Below the pieces are notes generated by a model, which was given only the letters and a program-made list of their open reading frames with translations, searched no databases and was not told where the DNA came from. Below are positions 34,899 through 41,341 of a DNA stretch of 41,341 nucleotides, piece by piece. Both the position numbers and the translations under genes were made by a program. How positions within the stretch are numbered: position 1 is the first letter of the stretch; the number at the start of each line of letters is the position of its first letter. The DNA is from Holophagaceae bacterium (GTDB lineage: Bacteria > Acidobacteriota > Holophagae > Holophagales > Holophagaceae), in the NCBI GenBank assembly GCA_025361205.1, contig JANYAS010000172.1, positions 1-41,341 of the forward strand, in the 5' to 3' direction.

Positions 34899-34980
34899 TC
34901 CGGGGGAACCGCCTGCTCGCTTCGCTCACTACGTCCCCCCGGGCCCCCACAACTCGAGTCGGGGGACCTGCCCCGAGTTG
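34899..34980 (+). repeat. Two-hairpin 3' element after mrp
   Basis: It begins 5 nt after the mrp stop. The first hairpin (34899-34942) has GTCCGGGGG/CCCCCCGGGC arms around CTCGCTTCGCTC and closely matches the copy after bamD. The second has AACTCG/CGAGTT arms (34951-34980). A further small GCCCG-CTT-CGGGC hairpin follows at 34996-35008. It covers most of the mrp-thioesterase gap. Confidence 0.78.
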
Positions 34981-35019
34981 CCACGCTGTCCGGGGGCCCG
35001 CTTCGGGCTATCCTTACCC

Positions 35020-35463
35020 ATGGCCAAGCCGCTGATCCCTGAGACCTTGGCTCCGGATCTCCTGGAGCGGCTGCGTGCGCGGTTCCATCCCTGGCCGCTC
35101 ATCAGCAACTGGGGGCTGACCATCGAATCCGCAGTGCCGGGCATGGCCACCATGCATCTGGTGCCCACCAAGGCGGTGCTCAACGGGTCTCGCGGCATCG
35201 TGAACGGCGGCGTCCTGGCCACCATGGCGGACATGGTGGGAGCCCTGGCCCTTAGCACCGCCTTCGACGGCGCCATGCCCTTCGCCACGTCGGATCTGCA
35301 CATCCGGTACCTGGAACCCGCCAAGGGCGAGGTGATGGGCGAAGCCAAGGTCATCCGCTTCTCGGGCCGCGGCGCGATTGTCGAATGCCGCCTCACCTGC
35401 GGCAGCAACCTGGTCGCGTTGTGCACGATGAACTTTGCCATCAAACATGGGCTGGGTGGCTGA
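35020..35463 (+). CDS. Hotdog-fold thioesterase (PaaI/YiiD-like)
   Basis: This 147-aa protein has the hotdog thioesterase signature GIVNGGVLATMADMVGALAL (the usual HGG is NGG, followed by the catalytic acidic residue) and SDLHIRYLEPAKG, ending in a beta-rich C-terminus. It probably hydrolyses an acyl-CoA or acyl-thioester; the substrate is unknown. ATG 35020. It is followed by the K+ channel gene, almost contiguous. Confidence 0.85.
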   Translation: MAKPLIPETLAPDLLERLRARFHPWPLISNWGLTIESAVPGMATMHLVPTKAVLNGSRGIVNGGVLATMADMVGALALSTAFDGAMPFATSDLHIRYLEPAKGEVMGEAKVIRFSGRGAIVECRLTCGSNLVALCTMNFAIKHGLGG

Positions 35464-35464
35464 C

Positions 35465-36514
35465 GTGCGGGTCAACTCCCCCTTTCCGAAAGTGCCTGAC
35501 CAACAATCCGACGGGCCCCTCCATCGCTTGCGCTATGCCCTGGCCCTGCTGGTGGCGGTCATCGTCGCCGGGTCGCTGGGGTATCACCTGCTCTCGAAGC
35601 TGGATGCCCTGGACAGCGCCTACATGGCCATCACCACCCTGTTCACGGTGGGCTTCCGGGAACTGGGTGAGGTGAACGCCCGCACCAAACTGTTCACGAT
35701 CTTCTACCTCATCGTCGGCTTGGGCGTGGCCACCTACGCCATCTCGAACCTCACCGCCCTGCTCCTCGAGGGCGACCTCCGAGGCTACCTATTGGAGCGC
35801 CGCATGCTGAAGCGTTTGGACGACCTCAAGGACCATGTCATCGTCTGCGGCTTCGGCAAGATGGGCTTCCAAGCTGCCTGGGAGCTGAAGAAGGCCGGCG
35901 TCCCCTTCGTCATCATCGAGCAGGACGAAACCAAGGGCCGCAGCCCCCGCTTCGCCGGCGAACTGATTCTCTATGGCAATGCCATGGACGACATGATCCT
36001 CGAACGGGCGGGAATCCGCCTGGCCCGGGGCCTCATCACCGCCCTGACCACGGATGCCGACAACGTGCTGGTGACCCTCACGGCCAAACAGATCCGACCC
36101 AACCTGCCCGTGGTGGCCCGCAGCGCCAAGCTGGGCACCGAGCGGCAGCTGCGGGCCGCCGGCGCCGATCACATCGTGAGCCCCTACGAAATCGGCGGCC
36201 GCCGCATGGCGGGCCTGCTGCTCAAGCCCGAGGTGATGAACTTCTTCGATATCGTGCTCCAGCAGGAGCAGCTGGAGCTGGGCATGGAGCGCATCGAAAT
36301 TGCGCCCCGGTCGCCCCTGGTGGGCCAGACCCTCCGGGAGGCCCACCTGCGCCATGCGACGGGCTCGCTGCTGGTTGGCTTGGTGCACCCCGGGGCCGGG
36401 CTCCAGTTCAATCCCTCGGGCGATGAGCGGTTCCAGGCCGGCGACGTGCTGCTGATCATGGGCCCGGCCGAGGCGCTGGAAACGCTTACGCGGCTGGCCC
36501 GGGCCACGGCCTGA
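35465..36514 (+). CDS. Two-TM potassium-channel-like protein with two RCK (TrkA-N/TrkA-C) domains
   Basis: About 349 aa: TM1 (YALALLVAVIVAGSLGYHLL), a pore loop (YMAITTLFTVGFRELGEV), TM2 (LFTIFYLIVGLGVATYAI), a Rossmann RCK domain (VIVCGFGKMGFQAAWEL, EQDE, GNAMDD) and a C-terminal TrkA-C domain. The layout is that of MthK-type channels gated by ligand binding to the RCK ring. The selectivity-filter TVGYGD is TVGFRE here. GTG 35465 with GGGTGG 7 nt upstream is preferred; ATG 35447 is the alternative. Confidence 0.85.
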   Translation: MRVNSPFPKVPDQQSDGPLHRLRYALALLVAVIVAGSLGYHLLSKLDALDSAYMAITTLFTVGFRELGEVNARTKLFTIFYLIVGLGVATYAISNLTALLLEGDLRGYLLERRMLKRLDDLKDHVIVCGFGKMGFQAAWELKKAGVPFVIIEQDETKGRSPRFAGELILYGNAMDDMILERAGIRLARGLITALTTDADNVLVTLTAKQIRPNLPVVARSAKLGTERQLRAAGADHIVSPYEIGGRRMAGLLLKPEVMNFFDIVLQQEQLELGMERIEIAPRSPLVGQTLREAHLRHATGSLLVGLVHPGAGLQFNPSGDERFQAGDVLLIMGPAEALETLTRLARATA

Positions 36515-36907
36515 TACGGGCTCGCGTTCAAACCGGTAGGAAAGGCTCTTTCACCACGAAGACAGGAAGACCACGAAGAAGCCTCATCCAAATTCGTGGT
36601 CTTCCTGTCTTCGTGGTGAATTTCTTTGTGTGAACCGTTTATCTTTTTGAACGCGAATAGGTATGATCGGTCGCGCCACATCTTTTCAGTGTTGCGCTGG
36701 AACACGACCCGAATGGAAGAGACCTGTGACCCCGGACTGCCGCTCGGTCGCCCGTGGTGCCAAGGCTTTCGCCCGGCGACTCTTCGCCTTGTCGCTATGG
36801 CCGCGCGGCCCGCCGGATTGACGCGACCTTCCGCGACATCGCTGCCACGGTCCAGGACTGATTCGATTCGGGGCCACGCCTGGCTTGCTTCGGCTGCGGA
36901 TGGCTGC
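36515..36907. other. Non-coding stretch with perfect 28-bp inverted repeat
   Basis: No convincing gene is present; the longest frame (36626-36928) has no recognisable features. Its main structure is the perfect inverted repeat at 36550-36620. Bases 36640-36907 show nothing that I can identify. The 104-bp repeat copy B follows directly. Confidence 0.6.
36550..36620. repeat. Perfect 28-bp inverted repeat (CACGAAGA type)
   Basis: The left arm 36550-36577 (begins TTCACCACGAAGACAGG) is exactly complementary to the right arm 36593-36620, with a 15-nt loop. It lies 35 nt after the channel gene stop. Related CCACGAAGACACGAAG-type palindromes are common intergenic elements in many bacteria, from general familiarity. 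It could terminate the channel transcript. Confidence 0.88.
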
Positions 36908-37011
36908 TTAAGGGCCGTTACGGAATAACCTTGGTTGAATTAGCCATTCTGTTAGGGCCCCTTATGCCGTTCTCGCCATTTTCGAGAAGGGTTGTTTTAT
37001 TACGACGGCTT
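36908..37011. repeat. 104-bp dispersed repeat, copy B
   Basis: About 94% identical to 31402-31505 in the same orientation, without gaps. Its last bases overlap the stop codon of the M28 peptidase gene, suggesting that the element inserted at, or has supplied, the 3' end of that gene. Confidence 0.88.
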
Positions 37012-38488
37012 AGCGAGTGGCACCTTCGCCGGGCGGGCGCGCCACCACGCCATGGGGCAGCCGTTCCGCCATGTTCAGGAGCTCCCAAGCGGTCACGGCC
37101 ATGGCCTGGGCTCCCTGCACCAGCTGGTCCGGGTGGACATGGTCCGCGAAGTCCATCTGGCTGTGGTGGGTGCCTTCGAAATAGTCCACGGGGTCCTGGA
37201 TGGCTGCGAAGGCGGGCACACCGGTCCGGTCGAAGGGGGCGTGGTCGGTGCTGTTCATGGTGCGGAGGGACAGCTCTCGCACGCCCAGATCATTCAAGGG
37301 GGCGAGGGCCTGGGCCATGAGGCCCCGACAGTTCTCACGGCCCTGCAGGGTGAAGCCCCGGATCATGCCCGTGCCCATGTCATCGACGAGGACCGCCTGG
37401 ATGGCGTCCAGCTCTGCCTTGTGGGCCTCCACGTAGGCGCGGGACCCCAGCAGGCCCTCCTCTTCGCCGCTCCAGAGGATGACCCGGAGGGTGCGCTTCG
37501 GCTTGAGGCCTGTGGCCTGGAAGGCCCGCAGGATCTCCAAGACCACGGCGCTGCCGGTGGCGTTGTCCGTGGCGCCCGTGCCCAGGTCCCAGCTATCGAG
37601 GTGGCCGCCCACAATGACGACTTCCTCGGGTTTCTCGCTACCCCGGATCTCACCGATAACGTTGTAGGCCTGCACGGGCTTGGCCGAGAAGGCGCCGCCC
37701 AGGGAAAGCTCGAGCTTCACCGGCTCCTTCCGGGCCAGCTGGCGGAGCAGCATCTTGTAGGGTTCCTGGGGCACGAAGGCCGCCGCCAGGGCTGCCTTCT
37801 TGGGGTCGCGGCCCGGCCCGCTGGAGGTGAAGCCCAGCCCGTACTTCCGGGGGGACATCGATAGGGTGGCCAGGGCACCCTCGTCGAGGAGGAATTGGGT
37901 CAAGGCGGCCTGCTCGGCCTGGAAGACGGCCATGTCGCCCCCGCGGCGCGGCAGCGGGGGACGCTTGTCATCGGGGTTGGACCGCAGCAGGATCTTGCCC
38001 TTCAGCTGGCCCTTGAAGCCCTGCAGTTCCGCCAGGTTGCGGGCATCCACCAGCATTAACTCAGCCTGGAGCGGTTGCTTGGTACCGGGGGACCAAGCCA
38101 GCTGATCCACCCGGAAGCGCAAGCCGTTGTGGGTAAGCAACCGGGCGCTATCCACGCCGCGGGTCCAGGCCAAGCCGAAGTCGTAGGCCTCCTCGTGGAC
38201 GGTCACGGCGCCGAGCTGCCTCATCTCCGCCATGGCCCAGGCCTGGGCCCGCCGCAGTTGCTCCGATCCCGTGAGGCGCGGGCCGATCAGGTCCGCCAGA
38301 TACTCCACCCGGGCGACCACTTCGGCGTGCTCCTTGATCTCCTTCAGGAGCTTTCCGGCAGGGGTGTCGGGATAGCTGGCCAGCACCGGCACCGGCGAGG
38401 GCGGCTGAGGCACGGTCCGAAAGGGGTTCTGGGCCTGCAGGACCGTGGCGAGGGCGAGCAACAGAAGGGCGGGGGTGGACTGCGGCAT
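37010..38488 (-). CDS. Secreted M28-family zinc aminopeptidase/carboxypeptidase
   Basis: This 492-aa exported peptidase has a signal peptide (MPQSTPALLLLALATVLQAQ), an inserted PA-like region (about 110-260) and the M28 catalytic domain. Its metal ligands and base are visible: GGHLDSWD (His296), GATDNATG (Asp308), SGEEEG (Glu342/343), VDDMG (Asp370) and GTHHSQMD (His441 or 442). ATG 38488 has AGGAG 8 nt upstream. It is a monocistronic minus-strand gene whose stop lies in the 104-bp repeat. Confidence 0.92.
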   Translation of the reverse strand: MPQSTPALLLLALATVLQAQNPFRTVPQPPSPVPVLASYPDTPAGKLLKEIKEHAEVVARVEYLADLIGPRLTGSEQLRRAQAWAMAEMRQLGAVTVHEEAYDFGLAWTRGVDSARLLTHNGLRFRVDQLAWSPGTKQPLQAELMLVDARNLAELQGFKGQLKGKILLRSNPDDKRPPLPRRGGDMAVFQAEQAALTQFLLDEGALATLSMSPRKYGLGFTSSGPGRDPKKAALAAAFVPQEPYKMLLRQLARKEPVKLELSLGGAFSAKPVQAYNVIGEIRGSEKPEEVVIVGGHLDSWDLGTGATDNATGSAVVLEILRAFQATGLKPKRTLRVILWSGEEEGLLGSRAYVEAHKAELDAIQAVLVDDMGTGMIRGFTLQGRENCRGLMAQALAPLNDLGVRELSLRTMNSTDHAPFDRTGVPAFAAIQDPVDYFEGTHHSQMDFADHVHPDQLVQGAQAMAVTAWELLNMAERLPHGVVARPPGEGATR

Positions 38489-38553
38489 GAGCACTCCTGG
38501 GAGAGGTGTCTCCAGCTAACCTCATCTTGTGAGGTAAGACAAGGGGAAGCTCC

Positions 38554-38896
38554 AGGAGCCTGTCCAAGTAATTGGAATGCCCCGCGCGTGCGGCGACGCG
38601 CGCCACCGCACGCCCTTCGGGTTGGGCCCAGGCGGGCGCCCCGCGGCGTCAGCGCCCTTGGCTCGGGCCGATGGCCCTCGGGGCTTCACCCCCGCCATCG
38701 GCTGCGCCGATGCGGCCCTATTCGCTGCGCGAAGGGTGAACGATGCCACCACATCGCCCTGCGGGCCCGGTTCCGCGCTCCGCGAGGCCGAAGGCCGAGT
38801 GGGAGCAGGCCACGGGCGTGGCCTGCGAGAGCGAGAGGTTGCGGTGCATCCCGCCTGGGCCCAACGCGGGGCGCTCGAATACTTGGACAGGCTCCT
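38554..38896. mobile_element. MITE-like element, 343 bp with 17-bp perfect terminal inverted repeats
   Basis: AGGAGCCTGTCCAAGTA at 38554-38570 is exactly complementary to 38880-38896. Further inside, TTGGGCCCAGGCGGG (near 38630) is again complementary to CCGCCTGGGCCCAA (near 38851). The interior is GC-rich and full of short palindromes, and has no transposase. Frames across it on both strands encode only low-complexity Ala/Arg/Pro/Gly sequence. It fills the gap between the peptidase and the CMD-like gene. Confidence 0.75.
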
Positions 38897-38930
38897 AGGG
38901 TAGGCTGGAGGGGTTGCAAAACGGAGCCCC

Positions 38931-39275
38931 ATGACCACCCAGACCGCACCCCAAACCCCGACCTCCGCATTGGCCGGCCTCGGCGAGACCACCCTCAACC
39001 TCATCGCCCTGGGCGCCGCCATCGGCGCCAACGCCGAGCGGGCCTTCCGGGCCCACCAGTCCCGTCTGACGGAACTGGGCGTATCCAAGGAGGATATGAT
39101 CGAGGCCGTGAACATGGCCCTGCGGGTGAAGGGTGATCCCCACTCGATCATCATGGCCCTGGCGCAGTCCACCCTCACCGACGGGGCCGAAGGCGGCTGC
39201 TGCGGCGATGCCTGCGCCTGCGAAGAGGCCGGCATGGAGAAGGGCGATTGCGGCGACGACTGCGACTGCAAGTAG
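38931..39275 (+). CDS. CMD/AhpD-like helical domain with cysteine-rich C-terminal tail
   Basis: A 114-aa protein. Residues 20-82 (LNLIALGAAIGANAERAFRA, HQSRLTELGVSKEDMIEAVN) resemble a carboxymuconolactone-decarboxylase/AhpD helical repeat. At the usual redox ExxCxxH site Ala35 and Ala38 replace the cysteines, while His42 remains. The tail has seven cysteines in its last 25 residues (GGCCGDACACEEAG, GDCGDDCDCK) and may bind metal or an Fe-S cluster. Its role is unknown. ATG 38931 is preceded by CGGAGC. Confidence 0.68.
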   Translation: MTTQTAPQTPTSALAGLGETTLNLIALGAAIGANAERAFRAHQSRLTELGVSKEDMIEAVNMALRVKGDPHSIIMALAQSTLTDGAEGGCCGDACACEEAGMEKGDCGDDCDCK

Positions 39276-39282
39276 CCGTTGC

Positions 39283-39510
39283 TGCATCCAGAAGCCGACC
39301 AACAATGAAGCCGAGCGGAGCATCCGCAAGGCCGTGCTCTGGCGGAAGGTGAGCCTGGGCGTGGACAGCGAGGATGGCGCCCGCTTCGTCGAGCGCATGC
39401 TGACCCTCGCGGGGACCGCCCGCAGGCGAGGCAGCCACCTCCTCGACTGGCTAACCCGTGCCCCCCAGGCCAAGCTCGAAGAGCAACCTGCCCCGGCTTT
39501 GCGAGGGTGA
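39283..39510 (+). pseudogene. IS66-family transposase, 3' remnant
   Basis: The frame ending at 39510 reads NNEAERSIRKAVLWRKVSLG, SEDGARFVERMLTLAGTARR and HLLDWLTRA, matching the conserved C-terminal part of IS66 transposases (N-x-AER-x-IR-WRK-, RF-ER-L-, -L-YL). Only about 70 codons remain, without the catalytic DDE domain or an IS end that I can define. It lies 3' of the CMD-like gene and interrupts the opposite-strand ATPase gene. Confidence 0.78.
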
Positions 39511-39987
39511 TGCGCCTGCCCTACGCCGGATTGCCTGCCGTCGGGTGGGGGGCTGAACGCTTACCTCTCCCAAAGTTACGATCCGGCAGTTGAAGGGAAC
39601 ATTGATGTTCGACGCCAGTGTCACAACGGCTGTCAAGGATTGGCCGTCACGCCAAGTTTCAACAGAGTAGGCATCCGAGAAACAGAAAGCCCCGTGCCGC
39701 CCTTTCCCGTTCTGACCGAAGGCCGTTCGTTCGCGTAGCCTTACACCCGCAGGAAATTGAACCTTGGGTCCCTGCTCCTGGAGTCGGTTGTATTTCAGGG
39801 TTCTCCAGCGCCGCTTGAACTCATCCCGAGTCATCCCCGAGCCGTCGTCCATGATTGTGAAAAGGCCCTCTACCTTGTCGGGCCAGGTCACATGGACATT
39901 GGTGGCCCCTGCATCGTAACTATTCGCGACCAGTTCCACGATGGCAATGCGGGCATCCGTCATGATCTGGCCCGCATGGTCGATCAT
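39451..39987 (-). pseudogene. GHKL/HSP90-like ATPase, truncated by IS66 debris
   Basis: The N-terminal approx. 145 codons encode an ATP-binding domain: ELVANSYDAGATNV (N-box), IMDDGSGMT (G1 box), GQNGKGRHGAFCFSD (G2 box). Members are usually several hundred residues long and include defence-associated MORC/HSP90-like ATPases. From about 39540 downwards the frame runs into the IS66 remnant and turns into antisense sequence, so the C-terminal part is lost. ATG 39987 has a stop in frame upstream, so the 5' end is probably intact. Confidence 0.75.
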
Positions 39988-40135
39988 GAAGTTGGGACCA
40001 AATCATGCACCATCATCCGGTAATTGCATTGGAAGGGTTGGTTGGGCAGGCTTCATGGCGTCGAGTATGGACCTTTGCCTCCTTGGACAGCTCCGTGGTA
40101 GTCGAACTGAATGACCCCCGGGTAAGGTAAACCCC

Positions 40136-41341
40136 ATGCCCCCCCTTGCCCTAGATGCCTTCCTTGCGACCTGGCGGGGTTCCGCCGGGAATGAACGGGC
40201 CAACTTCCAGTCCTTCCTCCGGGACTTCTGCGCCGTGCTGGAACTGCCGGTGCCGGAGCCCAAGGGGGCCGGGGCCACCCATTGTTTCGAGAAGGACCTC
40301 AAGCTCACCCACTTGGACGGCACGATCACCACCGGCGCCATCGACCTCTATCGCGAAGGCTGCTTCGTCCTGGAAGCCAAGCAAGGCAGTACCACGGAGA
40401 CCCCAGGCTCCTCGCCCCGGCGCGGCACCCGGGCCTACGACCGCTACATGGAGGCCGCCTTCGGGCAGGCCGTGAACTACGCCCGCAACCTCGCCGTGCG
40501 GCCCCCCTTCATCCTCACCTGCGACATCGGCCACGCCTTCCACGTCTGGGACGGATTCTCGGGCACCTACGGCGGCTACGGCGCTCGCCGCAGCTTCACC
40601 CTGGACGACCTGCGGGATCCCAAGGTCCAGGAGCGGTTCAAGGCCATCTGGAATGATCCTCTGAGCCTCGACCCCGCCCGCACCCGTACCGCCGTCACCA
40701 AGAACGTGGCCGCGGCCCTGGGCGGTCTGGCTCGCAGCCTGGAGACCCGCTTCCCCGCCGAGGTCGTGGCCCGCTTCCTCATGCGGACGGTCTTCACCTT
40801 CTTCGCCGAGGACGTGGGCCTGCTGCCCGAGAAGCTCTTCCAGAACGCCCTGGAAGGCGCCTGGAGGTCGCACCCCGAAGCCTTCCCCAAGGGCCTGGAG
40901 TCCCTGTGGGACGCCATGAACACCGGCGGCTTCTGGGGCCCCCTGAAGGTGCTTCGTTTCAACGGCGGTCTCTTCTCCGAGAGCCTGGCCCTGGACCTCA
41001 ACGCCGACGAGATCGCCCGGCTGGCCGGGGCCGCGCGGTTCGACTGGTCCGAGGTGGACCCCTCCATCTTCGGCACCCTGCTGGAGAGCGCCCTGGACGC
41101 CCGGGAACGCCACCGTCTGGGCGCCCACTACACGCCCCGGGCCTACGTCGAGCGGCTGCTGCTTCCGGCTCTGGAAGAACCCCTCCGGGCCGACTGGGAG
41201 CTGGCCCAGGCCGAGGCCATGGCGCTGCTCGGATTGCAGCCCACCGACGCCGACCAGGTCAAGGCCCGGGCCGTGCTCCACGACTTCCAGCGTCACCTCG
41301 CCCACGTCAAGGTGCTCGACCCCGCCTGCGGCAGCGGCAAC
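40136..41341 (+). CDS. MmeI-like type IIL restriction-modification enzyme, N-terminal part (runs off window)
   Basis: An open frame from ATG 40136 to the last base gives 402 codons without stop. The N-terminus holds a PD-(D/E)xK nuclease: Asp70 (GAIDLY), then Glu80 and Lys82 (VLEAKQG), the D-x9-ExK spacing known in MmeI. It is followed by a helical connector (RFLMRTVFTFFAEDVGLLPE), then ESALDARERHRLGAHYTPRA and SAM-binding motif I LDPACGSG at the very end. The enzyme would methylate adenine and cut DNA. The NPPY motif and target-recognition domain lie beyond the window, so activity cannot be judged. DISARM DrmMI methylases have a similar layout and are an alternative. Confidence 0.85.
   Translation, partial: MPPLALDAFLATWRGSAGNERANFQSFLRDFCAVLELPVPEPKGAGATHCFEKDLKLTHLDGTITTGAIDLYREGCFVLEAKQGSTTETPGSSPRRGTRAYDRYMEAAFGQAVNYARNLAVRPPFILTCDIGHAFHVWDGFSGTYGGYGARRSFTLDDLRDPKVQERFKAIWNDPLSLDPARTRTAVTKNVAAALGGLARSLETRFPAEVVARFLMRTVFTFFAEDVGLLPEKLFQNALEGAWRSHPEAFPKGLESLWDAMNTGGFWGPLKVLRFNGGLFSESLALDLNADEIARLAGAARFDWSEVDPSIFGTLLESALDARERHRLGAHYTPRAYVERLLLPALEEPLRADWELAQAEAMALLGLQPTDADQVKARAVLHDFQRHLAHVKVLDPACGSGN

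Noticed and set aside
36626..36928. 100-codon frame in the intergenic region
   Set aside because: Low-complexity Arg/Pro/Ala composition, no ribosome site, and it runs into the 104-bp repeat.
38522..39271. 249-codon minus frame and 108-codon plus frame across the MITE-like element
   Set aside because: They are produced by GC-rich inverted repeats and overlap a better-supported plus-strand gene; no family match.

Overview
The window is GC-rich, gene-dense bacterial DNA. Gene content, codon use and gene order fit a Gram-negative Acidobacteriota bacterium of the Holophaga/Geothrix type: a BamD lipoprotein and a beta-barrel outer-membrane protein, a CTC-type L25, an Ehr-type complex and many three-domain housekeeping proteins. 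The lineage is inferred from general familiarity, not from a database search.

Layout. 1-1452 is the 3' part of an outer-membrane-like protein. 1595-10839 is a tightly coupled seven-gene operon for a membrane-bound group-4-hydrogenase/complex-I-like machine. It has two tandem HyfB-type antiporter subunits, HyfC, HyfE and HyfF types, a HycE/NuoCD-like large subunit, and a ferredoxin-small-subunit fusion. The large subunit has lost the four cysteines that bind Ni-Fe, so this is an energy-converting hydrogenase-related (Ehr) complex, not a hydrogenase. 10852-15017 (minus) is rplU-rpmA-obgE-nadD-rsfS-gdhA. 15202-16671 is a UbiD-family decarboxylase. 16753-26000 is mostly minus-strand: an outer-membrane protein, exoD-trmD-rplS with rlmN upstream, a MscS channel with a cyclic-nucleotide domain, a ThiE-like protein, an aldo/keto reductase, bamD and a lipase-like hydrolase. 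26082-27188 is prfB. 27189-31220 (minus) holds a membrane protein, a coiled-coil lipoprotein and rplY-pth-rpsF-rpsR. 31544-36514 (plus) is ppk1, an Mrp/ApbC ATPase, a hotdog thioesterase and a K+ channel. 37010-38488 (minus) is an M28 peptidase.

From about 36.5 kb the right end becomes accessory DNA. It holds long inverted repeats, a 104-bp dispersed repeat, a 343-bp MITE-like element, a cysteine-tailed CMD-like protein, an IS66 transposase remnant that cuts off a GHKL ATPase gene, and the first 402 codons of an MmeI-like (type IIL) restriction-modification enzyme that runs off the window.

The most interesting signals are three. First, the ligand-less Ehr complex. Second, a family of two-hairpin elements placed 4-6 nt after the stop codons of rpmA, rplU, bamD and mrp; two tandem copies sit in frame inside rlmN and add about 57 residues to the enzyme. 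Third, the cluster of different palindromic or mobile non-coding elements in the right third.
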